From the NCBI RefSeq assembly GCF_013415845.1, contig NZ_CP058907.1:2170001-2234000 (forward strand): DNA of 64,000 nucleotides, in the 5' to 3' direction. The position numbers and the translations under genes are program-made. The DNA comes from Rhodopseudomonas palustris. Its GTDB lineage: Bacteria; Pseudomonadota; Alphaproteobacteria; Rhizobiales; Xanthobacteraceae. Below, in pieces: positions 46,086 through 55,369 of the stretch (positions are counted from its first letter, which is position 1; each line of letters starts with the position of its first letter). The notes beneath the pieces are model-generated. The model saw only the letters and a program-made list of their open reading frames with translations. It did not search any database and had not been told where the DNA came from.

Positions 46086-46802
46086 ATGAGCGCGTCGGCG
46101 CCCGTCACCATTCACCGCGTGGGGCAGCTCGACCTCTGGGTCGGTGATTATGCCTGGCCATTCGCAACGGCGCGCCGCAGCGACATCGACGCGCATTTCG
46201 AGCACCGGCGGGCGGAGCAGCCGAAGCTCTGGAACGGCCGCGTGCTGATGGCGCGCCGGCCGCAATTCGACGGCCCGTATTTCAGCGCCGAGTTCTTCGA
46301 AACCGACTTTGCCAGCTTCCTGTGCTGGCGCGAATGGGAGTTTCCGGACGCCTCGGTATTCAACGGCTTCGGCATGGGCGTGATCCGCGCCAGCGACGGC
46401 GCGATCCTGCTCGGCGAAATGGGCGCACACACTTCCAATGCCGGCCGGGTGTACTTCGCCGGCGGTACGCCGGATCCTTCTGACGTCCGCAACCGCCGGC
46501 TGGAGATGGCCTCCAGCGTGGCGCGAGAGGTCAAAGAAGAGACCGGGCTGACGCGGTTCGACTATCAAGCCGCCGATCACTGGCACTGCGTCGAGGCCGG
46601 CGCCTTCGTGGCGATGCTGCGAATTCTGGATGTCGATCAGCCCGGCGACGCGTTGAAGGCCCGGGTTGAAAAGCACCTGGCGCAGGAGGAACAGCCGGAG
46701 TTCAGCCGGATGCACTTGGTGCGGTCGAAGGACGATTTCCTGCCCTCGATGCCGCGCTTCGTCACCGCATTCCTGACGATGCTGCTGCGCGGTGAGGACT
46801 GA
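46086..46802 (+). CDS. NUDIX hydrolase-family protein
   Basis: The 238-residue protein carries a divergent Nudix box: GGTPDPSDV, then AREVKEETGL, which keeps the REVxEExGL half but not the canonical G(X5)E spacing. It starts 7 bp after the binding-protein stop (ATG 46086), so it is probably the fourth gene of the ABC operon. Such proteins hydrolyse nucleoside diphosphates linked to another moiety; substrate unknown. Confidence 0.75.
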   Translation: MSASAPVTIHRVGQLDLWVGDYAWPFATARRSDIDAHFEHRRAEQPKLWNGRVLMARRPQFDGPYFSAEFFETDFASFLCWREWEFPDASVFNGFGMGVIRASDGAILLGEMGAHTSNAGRVYFAGGTPDPSDVRNRRLEMASSVAREVKEETGLTRFDYQAADHWHCVEAGAFVAMLRILDVDQPGDALKARVEKHLAQEEQPEFSRMHLVRSKDDFLPSMPRFVTAFLTMLLRGED

Positions 46803-46815
46803 TTATTTGCCGGCT

Positions 46816-46846
46816 CGTCATGGCCGGGATGAACCCGGCCATGACG
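46816..46846. terminator. Perfect palindrome, likely bidirectional terminator
   Basis: CGTCATGGCCGGG (46816-46828) pairs over 13 bp with CCCGGCCATGACG (46834-46846) around a 5-base loop, followed by GTCTTTT. It lies between the convergent NUDIX and bioB genes. It is also a member of the CGTCAT dispersed repeat family seen at 32250-32319. Confidence 0.7.
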
Positions 46847-46863
46847 GTCTTTTGGTTCGCGTC

Positions 46864-47946
46864 TCAGCTGTGCGCGTGGACGCCGAGGTCGTCGCGGGGG
46901 GTGATGCCGAGGCGGTTGAACAGCGCCCGGTCCTTGCTGTCGCCCGGGTTCGGGGTGGTCAGCAGGGTGTCGCCGATGAAGATCGAGTTGGCGCCGGCGA
47001 GGAAGCACAGCGCCTGCATCTCGTCGCTCATCGCGGTGCGGCCGGCAGCGAGGCGGACGTCCGACTTCGGCATCATGATCCGCGCCAGCGCGATGGTGCG
47101 GACGAATTCGAACGGATCGACCGGCGTCGCGGTCTTGGCGATCGGGGTGCCTTCGATCGGGATCAGCATGTTGATCGGCACGCTCTCCGGGTGCTGCGGC
47201 AGGTTGGCCAGCGTGCGCAGCATCTCGACGCGGTCGGTCGGCTTCTCGCCGAGGCCGAGGATGCCGCCGCAGCACACCTTGATGCCGGCGTCCTGCACCT
47301 TCTCCAGTGTGTCGAGGCGGTCGCCGAAGCTGCGGCTCTTCACCACCGAGGCGTAAAACTCTTCCGAGGTGTCGATGTTGTGGTTGTAGTAATCGAGGCC
47401 GGCGTCGGCGAGCTGCTTGGCCTGATCATCCGTCAGCATGCCGAGCGTCATGCAGGCTTCCATGCCGAGCGCCTTGACGCCCTTCACCATCTCGATCACC
47501 GGAGCCATGTCGCGCTCCTTCGGCGAGCGCCACGCCGCGCCCATGCAATAGCGCGTCGCGCCGGCGTCGCGAGCCGCCTTGGCGGCTTCGATCACCTTGG
47601 CCGGCTCCATCAGCTTGGAGGCGGGCAGGGCGGTGTCGTGATGGGCGGACTGGCTGCAATAGCCGCAATCCTCGGCGCAGCCGCCGGTCTTGACGTTGAG
47701 CAGCTGATTGCACTGCACCTGGTTGGGATCGAACGTCTGGCGGTGGATGGTCTGCGCCCGGAACATCAGATCGGCGAACGGCGCGTGATAGATCGCCGCG
47801 GCTTCCTCGCGGGTCCAGTCGTGGCGGATGGTGGGGCTGGCGGCGGCAAGCGTGGAATGGGCGATCGAGTTCAACGTCGGTGCTCCGGTCGGGGTCGTTC
47901 GGCTGGTGCACAGCCATAAGCGGTTTCGGCGGGTGAAGAAACCCAT
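46864..47946 (-). CDS. bioB: Biotin synthase
   Basis: The radical SAM enzyme of up to 360 residues has the cluster motif [11 protein letters not shown] and the conserved [24 protein letters not shown] and [10 protein letters not shown] segments. It inserts sulfur into dethiobiotin. The ORF opens at ATG 47946, but the N-terminal 25 residues are not conserved; TTG at 47874 with GGAG upstream is an alternative. No other bio genes are nearby. It is divergent from the leuA leader. Confidence 0.95.
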   Translation of the reverse strand: MGFFTRRNRLWLCTSRTTPTGAPTLNSIAHSTLAAASPTIRHDWTREEAAAIYHAPFADLMFRAQTIHRQTFDPNQVQCNQLLNVKTGGCAEDCGYCSQSAHHDTALPASKLMEPAKVIEAAKAARDAGATRYCMGAAWRSPKERDMAPVIEMVKGVKALGMEACMTLGMLTDDQAKQLADAGLDYYNHNIDTSEEFYASVVKSRSFGDRLDTLEKVQDAGIKVCCGGILGLGEKPTDRVEMLRTLANLPQHPESVPINMLIPIEGTPIAKTATPVDPFEFVRTIALARIMMPKSDVRLAAGRTAMSDEMQALCFLAGANSIFIGDTLLTTPNPGDSKDRALFNRLGITPRDDLGVHAHS

Positions 47947-48143
47947 GGCGATGCAACGCCAGCCCGACCATGGTTTAGGTCAGGGTTTCTGACGCTTTAT
48001 CAGGGCTTTTGCCCACGATTTGGCGTTGCGAAACAGTGGCGAGGTCGTTTACAAGACTAGCCGTTCGGTCCGTCGGACTCTTGCGTCAACCTAACGCTCT
48101 TTTAGCGGTTGTCGAAGACGATAGGACCCTGAAGGTGTCGGGA

Positions 48144-48293
48144 ATGACGATTGGCAGCGGCAGCATCGGGATGGAAGGAACGGCGGTTACCGCCGCGTCC
48201 GCGATTCCGGCTGTGCTGATTCCGACCGCCGCCGCTTTCGAAGCGCTCGAGACCCTCGCGCTTGGCGGGCTGCTGCTTCTTAGCCGCCCCTGA
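48144..48293 (+). CDS. leuA leader peptide (leucine-rich)
   Basis: A 49-residue frame from ATG 48144 (AAGG eight bases upstream) ends in ...ETLALGGLLLLSRP. Six of its last 12 residues are Leu, coded CTC, CTT, CTG, CTG, CTT, CTT. It stops at 48293, 96 bp before leuA, inside the left arm of an RNA hairpin. This is the layout of a leucine-responsive attenuation leader. The peptide is longer than most leaders, so an internal start is also possible. Confidence 0.65.
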   Translation: MTIGSGSIGMEGTAVTAASAIPAVLIPTAAAFEALETLALGGLLLLSRP

Positions 48294-48329
48294 GGGCCGT
48301 CTGGGCAGTTTTGCCTGGGCACTCAGGGG
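48287..48329 (+). promoter_or_regulatory. RNA hairpin of the leuA leader
   Basis: CCCCTGAG (48287-48294, containing the leader TGA) pairs with CTCAGGGG (48322-48329). Inside, GGCA (48304-48307) pairs with TGCC (48312-48315). No T-tract follows, so it would act as part of a fold switch or by sequestering sequence, not as a classical intrinsic terminator. Confidence 0.55.
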
Positions 48330-48389
48330 ATCGCACGACAGCCAGCCCCTCATGCGCCCGCGCGGCGCCCCGACCAAAGGACATTTTTC

Positions 48390-49964
48390 ATGACCACCAC
48401 CACCCAGTCCGAACAGGACCGCGTCATCATTTTCGACACCACCTTGCGCGACGGCGAGCAGTGCCCCGGCGCCACCATGACGTTCGAGGAGAAGCTGAAC
48501 GTCGCCCGGATGCTCGACGACATGGGTGTCGACGTGATCGAGGCCGGCTACCCGTTCGCCTCCGATGGTGACTTCGAAGCGGTGCACGAGATCGCCAAGC
48601 GTTCGAAGAATTCGGTGATTTGCGGTTTGTCGCGCGCCGCCCACAAGGACATCGACCGCTGCGCCGAGGCGATCAAGCCGGCCGAGCGCGGCCGCATCCA
48701 CACCTTCCTGTCCACCTCGCCGGTGCACATGAAGTACAAGCTGCAGATGGAAGCCGCGCAGGTCTACGAGATGGTGATCTCGTCGGTGACGCGCGCGCGC
48801 AACCATACCGACGACGTCGAGTGGTCGGCCGAGGACGCCACCCGCACCGAGTTCGACTTCCTGTGCCGCTGCATCGAGGCGGCGATCAAAGCCGGCGCCA
48901 CGACCATCAACCTGCCGGACACCGTCGGTTACGCGGTGCCGGAGGAGTATCGTGAGCTGTTCCGCAAGGTTCGCGAGACGGTGCCGAATTCCGACAAGGC
49001 GCGGTTCTCGGTCCACTGCCATAACGACCTGGGCATGGCGGTCGCCAATTCGATGGCCGGCGTCGCCGGCGGCGCGCGCCAGATCGAATGCACCATCAAC
49101 GGCATCGGCGAGCGCGCTGGTAACGCCGCCTTGGAAGAGGTGGTGATGGCGATGCGGGTGCGGCAGGACAAGTTGCCGTACTGGAACCGGATCGAGACGA
49201 CAATGCTGACTCACGCCTCGAAGACGGTGTCGGCCGCGACCTCGTTCCCGGTCCAGTACAACAAGGCGATCGTCGGCCGTAACGCGTTTGCGCACGAGAG
49301 CGGCATCCACCAGGACGGCATGATCAAGAACGCCCAGACCTACGAGATCATGACCCCGGAGACGGTGGGCGTGAAGGGCACCTCGCTGGTGATGGGTAAG
49401 CACTCCGGCCGCGCCGGCTTGATCCACAAGATGGAAGAGCTGGGCTACAAGCTGTCGCGCAACCAGATCGAGGACGTGTTCGTGCGGTTCAAGGCTTTGG
49501 CCGACCGCAAGAAGGACGTCTACGACGAGGACATCGAGGCGCTGGTCGACGAGCAACTGCTGCACGGCCAGGACCAGATCAAGCTGATGTCCTTGACGGT
49601 GATCGCCGGTACCCACGGCCCGCAGCGCGCCACCATGAAGCTGGACGTCGACGGCCAGATCCGGATCGAGGAAGCCGAAGGCAACGGCCCGGTGGATGCG
49701 GTGTTCAACTGCATCAAGGCGCTGGTGCCGCACGATGCCAAGCTGGAACTGTATCAGGTCCATGCCGTCACCGAGGGCACCGACGCGCAGGCGGAAGTGT
49801 CGGTTCGGCTGAGCCATGAAGGCCGCTCGATGACCGCGCGCGCGGCCGATCCCGACACCTTGGTGGCGTCGGCGAAGGCTTACCTGGGCGCGCTCAACAA
49901 GATCGTCGCCAAGCGTCAGCGTAGCGTTCGCGAAGATGCGCCGACGGTGGCGGTCGCCGGCTGA
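48390..49964 (+). CDS. leuA: 2-isopropylmalate synthase
   Basis: The 524-residue enzyme has [13 protein letters not shown] at the start, the metal-binding [13 protein letters not shown] motif, SGIHQDGM, and the C-terminal regulatory domain (residues about 390-520) that binds leucine. It condenses acetyl-CoA with 2-oxoisovalerate, the first committed leucine step, using the product of IlvB, IlvH and IlvC. Expression is probably attenuated by the leucine leader upstream; a terminator follows at 50020. Confidence 0.96.
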   Translation: MTTTTQSEQDRVIIFDTTLRDGEQCPGATMTFEEKLNVARMLDDMGVDVIEAGYPFASDGDFEAVHEIAKRSKNSVICGLSRAAHKDIDRCAEAIKPAERGRIHTFLSTSPVHMKYKLQMEAAQVYEMVISSVTRARNHTDDVEWSAEDATRTEFDFLCRCIEAAIKAGATTINLPDTVGYAVPEEYRELFRKVRETVPNSDKARFSVHCHNDLGMAVANSMAGVAGGARQIECTINGIGERAGNAALEEVVMAMRVRQDKLPYWNRIETTMLTHASKTVSAATSFPVQYNKAIVGRNAFAHESGIHQDGMIKNAQTYEIMTPETVGVKGTSLVMGKHSGRAGLIHKMEELGYKLSRNQIEDVFVRFKALADRKKDVYDEDIEALVDEQLLHGQDQIKLMSLTVIAGTHGPQRATMKLDVDGQIRIEEAEGNGPVDAVFNCIKALVPHDAKLELYQVHAVTEGTDAQAEVSVRLSHEGRSMTARAADPDTLVASAKAYLGALNKIVAKRQRSVREDAPTVAVAG

Positions 49965-50019
49965 TGCGTGAATAAGTCGCACAACCGCGGCTGACAGCTA
50001 CAACTTCTGGAACGGTTCG

Positions 50020-50051
50020 AAAGGGCGATGCCGCTGTGCATCGCCCTTTTT
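50020..50051 (+). terminator. Rho-independent terminator of leuA
   Basis: AAAGGGCGATGC (50020-50031) pairs over 12 bp with GCATCGCCCTTT (50038-50049) around a 6-base loop and runs into T residues. It is 55 bp after leuA. Confidence 0.9.
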
Positions 50052-50187
50052 CCGCGCTGCAGCAGTTGTTGACGGCGCCCCTGCGAAGGGGTAATAGCCT
50101 TTCGTAGTGCTTCTCTGTATTGGTGCGGCTGGTAATCGAACGGGGCGGGGACGCGGGTGCGTTCCTCATAAGGAATTGGGAGAAAAC

Positions 50188-51192
50188 ATGCGGAAATCCA
50201 TTCTAGCACTCGCATCGATCGCCGTGTTCGGGCTCGTCGGCCCGGCGGCCGCGCAGTCGCCGATCGTCATCAAGTTCAGCCATGTGGTGGCGCCCAACAC
50301 GCCGAAGGGCATGGCCGCCGACAAGTTCAAAGAGCTCGCCGAGAAGTACACCGACGGCAAGGTCAAGGTCGAAGTCTATCCGAACTCGCAGCTGTTCAAG
50401 GATAAGGAAGATCTCGACGCGCTGAAGCTCGGCGCCGTGCAGATGCTCGTGCCCTCGATCTCCAAGTTCGGTCCGGCCGGCGTCAAGGAATTCGAAGTCT
50501 TCGATCTGCCTTACATCCTGCCGGACATCGCCGCACTGCGGAAGGTGACCAACGGCCCGGTCGGCGCCAAGCTGTTCAAGCTGCTCGACTCCAAGGGCAT
50601 GACCGGTCTCGCTTACTGGGACAACGGCTTCAAGATCATGAGCGCGAACAAGAAGCTGATCGCGCCGGAAGACTACAAGGGCCTGAAGTTCCGCATCCAG
50701 TCGTCGAAGGTGCTCGACGCCCAGTTCCGCGCGCTCGGCGCGATCCCGCAGGTGCTGGCGTTCTCCGAAGTGTATCAGGCGCTCCAGACCGGCGTTGTCG
50801 ACGGCCAGGAGAACACGCCGTCGAACATGTACACCCAGAAGATGCACGAAGTGCAGAAGTACACCACCGTCACCAACCACGGCTACATCGGCTACGCGGT
50901 GATCGTGAACAAGCAGTTCTGGGACGGCATCCCGGCCGACGTCCGCGCGCAGCTCGACAAGGCGATGAAGGAAGCCACCGAATTCGGCAACAGCCAGTCG
51001 CAGAAGGAAAACGCGGAAGCCCTCGAGGAGATGAAGAAGTCGGGTAAGACCGAGATCATCACCCTGACGCCGGAGCAGAACCTCGCGATGCGCAAGGCGA
51101 TGGCGCCGGTGTACGACGACGTCGGCGGCCGCGTCGGCAAGGCTCTGATCGAAGAGTTCATCAAGGAAAGCGGCGGCGGCCCGACCAAGTAA
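50188..51192 (+). CDS. dctP: TRAP transporter solute-binding protein (DctP family)
   Basis: The 334-residue periplasmic protein has a signal peptide (to GPAAAQ), then the DctP fold: IKFSHVVAPNTPKGMAADKFKELAEKYTDGKV, NSQLFKDKEDLDALKLGAVQM and the ligand-binding Arg in GLKFRIQSSKVLDAQFRALG. It captures C4-dicarboxylates or related carboxylates for the DctQM symporter encoded downstream. ATG 50188 follows AATTGGGAGAAA. Confidence 0.93.
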   Translation: MRKSILALASIAVFGLVGPAAAQSPIVIKFSHVVAPNTPKGMAADKFKELAEKYTDGKVKVEVYPNSQLFKDKEDLDALKLGAVQMLVPSISKFGPAGVKEFEVFDLPYILPDIAALRKVTNGPVGAKLFKLLDSKGMTGLAYWDNGFKIMSANKKLIAPEDYKGLKFRIQSSKVLDAQFRALGAIPQVLAFSEVYQALQTGVVDGQENTPSNMYTQKMHEVQKYTTVTNHGYIGYAVIVNKQFWDGIPADVRAQLDKAMKEATEFGNSQSQKENAEALEEMKKSGKTEIITLTPEQNLAMRKAMAPVYDDVGGRVGKALIEEFIKESGGGPTK

Positions 51193-51203
51193 CATTTGCG
51201 AAC

Positions 51204-51231
51204 GGGCGCCCGCGTTCCGACGCGGGCGCCC
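51204..51231 (+). promoter_or_regulatory. Stable hairpin between dctP and dctQ
   Basis: GGGCGCCCGCGT (51204-51215) pairs over 12 bp with ACGCGGGCGCCC (51220-51231) around a TCCG loop, followed by TCTGCTTTT. It can act as partial terminator or 3'-end stabiliser and explains how the binding protein may be made in excess of the membrane subunits. Confidence 0.75.
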
Positions 51232-51330
51232 TCTGCTTTTGCCGGACCGCAGGGGCTGCGGCACTGGAATCAAGCGACGGCCGTCTTCTCGTCCTCACCG
51301 CAGCGACCGGCCGATCCACAGGGGGAATCT

Positions 51331-51915
51331 ATGGTCCTGCGCATCCTGGACAGGCTCGAGGAAATTCTGATTGCCACGATGATCGGCGGCGCCACGCTGC
51401 TGATCTTCATCGCGGTGATGCATCGCTATTTGGTTGGCATCCCATTCCTCTATCCGATCTTGTTTCCGATCGACCTGTCGTGGGCGCAGGAACTGTGCAT
51501 CTACATGTTCGTGTGGATGGCGAAGTTCGGTGCCGCCTACGGCGTGCGCACCGGCATCCACGTCGGCGTCGACGTGCTGGTCAACGTGATGCGGCCGAAC
51601 CTGCGCAAGGTGACGATCCTCTTCGGGTTGTTCTGCGGCGCGTTCTTCACCTTCATCATCGGCACGATGGGCGCCAAGTTCGTCTACGGCCTGATCGACA
51701 CCAACCAGACCTCGCCGGATCTCGAGATCCCGAGCTGGATCGTCTATCTCTGCATTCCGCTCGGTTCCTATCTGATGTGCTTCCGCTTCCTCCAGGTCGC
51801 CTACCACTTCTGGCGCCATGATCATCTGCCGCATCACGACCACGGCCAGGTCGAGGGGATCGACGAACCGCATATGCCCGGGTCGGCGGCGGCAGCGGCG
51901 GAGGCCGTCCGATGA
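51331..51915 (+). CDS. dctQ: TRAP transporter small permease (DctQ)
   Basis: This 194-residue protein has four membrane helices. The pattern LRILDRLEEILIATMIGGATLLIF, then WAQELCIYMFVWMAKFGAAYGVRTGIHVGVD is typical of DctQ. The tail is His-rich (HDHLPHHDHGQ). It forms the membrane complex with DctM, whose start overlaps its stop (ATGA). ATG 51331 follows AGGGGGAATCT. Confidence 0.92.
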   Translation: MVLRILDRLEEILIATMIGGATLLIFIAVMHRYLVGIPFLYPILFPIDLSWAQELCIYMFVWMAKFGAAYGVRTGIHVGVDVLVNVMRPNLRKVTILFGLFCGAFFTFIIGTMGAKFVYGLIDTNQTSPDLEIPSWIVYLCIPLGSYLMCFRFLQVAYHFWRHDHLPHHDHGQVEGIDEPHMPGSAAAAAEAVR

Positions 51916-53237
51916 ATACCGCAATCATCTTCGGGCTTCTCATCGCCCTGATGCTGACCGGCATGCCGATCTCGATCGCGCTCGGTCTCACCGTGCTGTC
52001 GTTCGTCGTGCTGATGACCAACGTGCCGATGGAAGCGGTGTCGTTGAAGCTGTTCACCGGCATCGAGAATTTCGAGATCATGGCGATCCCGTTCTTCATC
52101 CTCGCCGGCAACTTCCTGACCCACGGCGGCGTCGCCCGCCGTATGATCAACTTCGCCACCACGATGGTCGGCCACTGGTACGGCGGCCTCGGTCTCGCCG
52201 GCGTGATGGCCTGCGCGCTGTTCGCCGCGGTCTCGGGTTCCTCGCCCGCGACCGTGATTGCGATCGGCTCGATCATGCTGCCGGCGATGGTGAAGCAGGG
52301 CTTCCCGAAGCGGTTCGGCGCCGGCGTCATCACCACCTCCGGCGCGCTCGGCATCCTGATCCCGCCGTCGATCGTGATGGTGGTGTATGCGGTGGCGACC
52401 GGCGGCTCGATCGCGCTCGATCCGGACGGCAACCGCGTGTCGTCGGCTTCGGTCGGTCAGCTGTTCATGGCCGGCGTCATTCCCGGCATCATGCTGGCGT
52501 CGCTGCTCGGCCTCACCACCTTCTACCGCGCCTGGAAGAACGACTATCCGCGTCTGCCGAAGGCGAGCTGGGCGGAGCGGTTCGATGCGTTCCGCAAGTG
52601 CATCTGGGGCCTATTGCTGATCGTGATCGTGCTCGGCGGTATCTATGCCGGCATGTTTACGCCGACCGAAGCGGCGGCGATCAGTGCGGTGTACGCCTTC
52701 ATCATCGCGGTGTTCGTCTATCGCGACATGGGCCTGCGGGACGTGCCGCGGGTGCTGCTGGGCTCGGCGAACATGAGCGCGATGATCCTCTACATCATCA
52801 CCAACGCCGTGCTGTTCTCGTTCCTGATGGCCAACGAAAACATCCCGCAACAGATCGCGAGCTGGATGTCGACTGCGGGCGTGAATTGGGTCTGGTTCCT
52901 GCTGGTGGTCAACATCCTGCTGCTGCTCGCCGGCAACGTGATGGAAGCGACCTCGATCGTGTTGATCATGGCGCCGATCCTGTTCCCGGTAGCGGTGAAG
53001 CTCGGCATTCACCCCGTCCATCTCGGTATCCTGATGGTGGTGAACATGGAGGTCGGCATGTGTCACCCGCCGGTCGGCCTCAACCTCTACGTCGCCTCCG
53101 GCATCGCCAAAATGGGCATTACCGAGCTGACGGTGGCGGTAATGCCGTGGCTGCTCACCATGCTGGCGTTCCTGGCGTTGGTGACTTACGTGCCGGAGAT
53201 TTCGCTGTGGCTGCCGCGGATGCTCGGCATGTTGTAG
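51912..53237 (+). CDS. dctM: TRAP transporter large permease (DctM)
   Basis: The 441-residue protein has the DctM pattern: about 12 helices with hairpins, GMPISIALGLTVLSF, the substrate/Na+ region GSSPATVIAIGSIMLPAM and GALGILIPPSIVMVVYAV, and PLAGN-like NILLLLAGNVMEATS. It is the sodium- or proton-driven symporter subunit. It overlaps dctQ by four bases. Confidence 0.94.
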   Translation: MNTAIIFGLLIALMLTGMPISIALGLTVLSFVVLMTNVPMEAVSLKLFTGIENFEIMAIPFFILAGNFLTHGGVARRMINFATTMVGHWYGGLGLAGVMACALFAAVSGSSPATVIAIGSIMLPAMVKQGFPKRFGAGVITTSGALGILIPPSIVMVVYAVATGGSIALDPDGNRVSSASVGQLFMAGVIPGIMLASLLGLTTFYRAWKNDYPRLPKASWAERFDAFRKCIWGLLLIVIVLGGIYAGMFTPTEAAAISAVYAFIIAVFVYRDMGLRDVPRVLLGSANMSAMILYIITNAVLFSFLMANENIPQQIASWMSTAGVNWVWFLLVVNILLLLAGNVMEATSIVLIMAPILFPVAVKLGIHPVHLGILMVVNMEVGMCHPPVGLNLYVASGIAKMGITELTVAVMPWLLTMLAFLALVTYVPEISLWLPRMLGML

Positions 53238-53369
53238 TTGGTGTCCGTTCGTTTCGGTCTGCTAACAGCACATTACATCTTGGTAAGACGGCCTCGTCTG
53301 TCCAATCGTTAAGTTGAAGCCGCGGGGCAGGGCGCTCATCTTCATGGCTACCTTTTGAAGGAGGTTGCC

Positions 53370-53969
53370 ATGAAGAAGGTTCTGCTCGCCGGCGTCGCCG
53401 CGCTGGTGTTCGCCGGTTCGACGGCGGCTTACGCCGAGCATCGCGGCTGGTTCGATCATGGCCGGCACGCATTCAGCGCTCAGGATCGCAGCGCGTTCGC
53501 CGACGCCAAGATCGCGGCCGTAAAGGCGGGCCTGCAGCTCACCCCCGATCAGGAGAAGCTGTGGCCGCCGGTCGAGGCCGCGGTGAAGGATCTGGTCAAG
53601 CTGCGGATCGACCGTGCCCAGGCGCGGATGAAGGCACGCGACGACGACCGTGAGCCGCGTGACGTCGATCCGGTGGCGCGGCTGCGCGACCGCGCCGATT
53701 CGATGGCCGCGACCGCGGCGGCGATGAAGAAGATCGCCGATGCCGCCGACCCGCTCTACAAATCCCTCGACGACAACCAGAAGCGCCGGCTGCGGGTGCT
53801 GACCCGCATGGACGGCGGCTTCGGCTGGCGTCATCACGGCCACGGTTCCATGCACCGCGACCGGGACGGCGATGACGATCGCGGCCCGCGCTGGGAGCGC
53901 GGCGGCCGCGGCCCAATGATGGACCGCCACGGCCCGATGGACGATGGCGACGGCCCCAGCCGGCTCTAA
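53370..53969 (+). CDS. Periplasmic Spy/CpxP-like LTXXQ-motif protein with a His/Asp/Arg-rich tail
   Basis: The 199-residue protein has a signal peptide (cut near AAYAEH), two LTXXQ-type helices (LTPDQEKLWPP and LDDNQKRRLRVL) as in the Spy/CpxP chaperone family, and a disordered C-terminus rich in His, Asp, Arg and Gly (residues about 150-199). Spy-type proteins hold unfolded proteins or sense envelope or metal stress. AAGGAGG precedes ATG 53370. A palindrome CTCCGGCGGGC/GCCCGCTGGAG lies at 53989-54016. Bases 54017-54316 contain no gene. Confidence 0.75.
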   Translation: MKKVLLAGVAALVFAGSTAAYAEHRGWFDHGRHAFSAQDRSAFADAKIAAVKAGLQLTPDQEKLWPPVEAAVKDLVKLRIDRAQARMKARDDDREPRDVDPVARLRDRADSMAATAAAMKKIADAADPLYKSLDDNQKRRLRVLTRMDGGFGWRHHGHGSMHRDRDGDDDRGPRWERGGRGPMMDRHGPMDDGDGPSRL

Positions 53970-54316
53970 CCCGGACTTCGACGAGGATCTCCGGCGGGCC
54001 GCACTGCCCGCTGGAGGCCACTTCCAGATTCGCCTGACACCGCGCCTCCGACAACCGCCATGCGTCCTCGGGGGAGCACGAGCCGGCTGTTCTGTGGCTC
54101 TCGCCCTAGCGCGCATCGGATCGGGGGGACGAGGGGGCCGTCGGTGCGAGCGCGCGGCCGTCTTCGCCCGCTTCAAACCCGCTGAAACTGCAGCCGTTTT
54201 CGCGCCGCGAAGTTTCTCCCCACAGATGCGAAAAAAGTCGTCCGCATTGCTGGACATCCCCGGTGGGCTTTGCTAAACGACGCCGTCCCCGCAAGGGACC
54301 CAGCCGAAACGGCTGC

Positions 54317-54392
<76 letters not shown>

Positions 54393-54505
54393 ATCAAAAT
54401 CAAAGCGTTAGCCTTGGATTGGTGGTCACGATCTTAGAATGGATCGTGAAGTTTGCTGTTTGTTTTGCAATTTTTGTTCTTCAAACATTTCATTAGAGCC
54501 TAATT

Positions 54506-55210
54506 ATGTCGTCCGACTCTCATCATCTGATTGCGACCGGCATCAATATCATCAGTGTAGCATCAGACGCGCCCACTTTGACGGTGAGAGTAAATCAGGC
54601 GATTCCATATTTGATGGGAGCAGCCCGATATTCCCGACTAGTTGGAGAGATTGAGTCTGCGAATGCCCAAGCGTCGTTCGGTCCGTTCTGGGACGAGATG
54701 CGAGACCATGCAGTCGCAGCTATCTTTTTTGCTGATGCTGCCCTGGAAAGCTATGCAAATGAATTGTTCGCAGACGGACGACACGTATTTCCAGCAGAAT
54801 TTGTCCCAGGTCTCGATCTTTTGTGGAGCGAGCTTGAGAGACGAAAATCGACGCTCGATAAGCTTGATCTAGCCCTTTCGCTTCGAAATAAGCCAAAGCT
54901 TGATAGAAAGTCGAGGATTTTGAAGTCAGTCAACGCACTTGCGCGTCTTCGGAACGAAATGACTCATTTCAAACCAGAATGGTCCAACGAGCTAGACAAG
55001 CACCTAACTATTTCAGCGGCGCTGCAAGGATTCTTCCAACCCAATCGTTGGTTTTCCGGACAGCAGATATTTCCTAACGGTTGGATTGGACATAGTTGTA
55101 CAAAATGGGCTGTCGAGACAGCGGTTGAGTTTCTCAAGCATTTTGAATTGCAAGCTGATCTTCCGGAGCGAACCAGATGGGATGATTGGCACGCTCGACT
55201 CGTTGCTTGA
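54506..55210 (+). CDS. HEPN-like hypothetical protein in low-GC DNA
   Basis: The 234-residue protein has mostly helical sequence and the HEPN-type motif R-x4-H: RNEMTH at residues 149-154, followed by FKPEW. HEPN proteins are RNases or nucleotidyltransferase partners in toxin-antitoxin and abortive-infection systems. No antitoxin-like gene is next to it. The gene is clearly more A/T-rich than the window and begins 114 bp after tRNA-Lys, which suggests island-type insertion. Its function and membership are tentative. Confidence 0.6.
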   Translation: MSSDSHHLIATGINIISVASDAPTLTVRVNQAIPYLMGAARYSRLVGEIESANAQASFGPFWDEMRDHAVAAIFFADAALESYANELFADGRHVFPAEFVPGLDLLWSELERRKSTLDKLDLALSLRNKPKLDRKSRILKSVNALARLRNEMTHFKPEWSNELDKHLTISAALQGFFQPNRWFSGQQIFPNGWIGHSCTKWAVETAVEFLKHFELQADLPERTRWDDWHARLVA

Positions 55211-55369
55211 TCATCCATACATGGCAACCATCCGCTCCATGGCCTGCTCAGCCAATTCGGCTTGACCGCGGAGATAGTGCGCCTTCAAGATCTCCTCGAC
55301 GTCGCGCGGGCTCGGCGGGATGTTCGGATTCAGCTCCGACGGAATTGTCGGAACGAAGATGGTCGGCGA
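55211..55369 (-). pseudogene. Remnant of a lost gene (C-terminal fragment, 52 codons without start)
   Basis: On the minus strand a frame without a start codon is open from 55369 to a TGA at 55211-55213 and reads ...SELNPNIPPSPRDVEEILKAHYLRGQAELAEQAMERMVAMYG. The composition looks protein-like and the frame ends exactly beside the HEPN-like gene stop. An in-frame stop lies at 55370-55372. It looks like the 3' end of a truncated gene; the family is not recognised. Confidence 0.4.

Noticed and set aside
48102..49982. A 626-codon open frame on the minus strand opposite leuA
   Set aside because: It is a shadow of high third-position GC in leuA; it is rich in His, Arg and Asp with no domain, and leuA is certain.
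53989..54016. Palindrome after the Spy-like gene as an intrinsic terminator
   Set aside because: The stem has one mismatch and no T-tract follows, so intrinsic termination is not supported.
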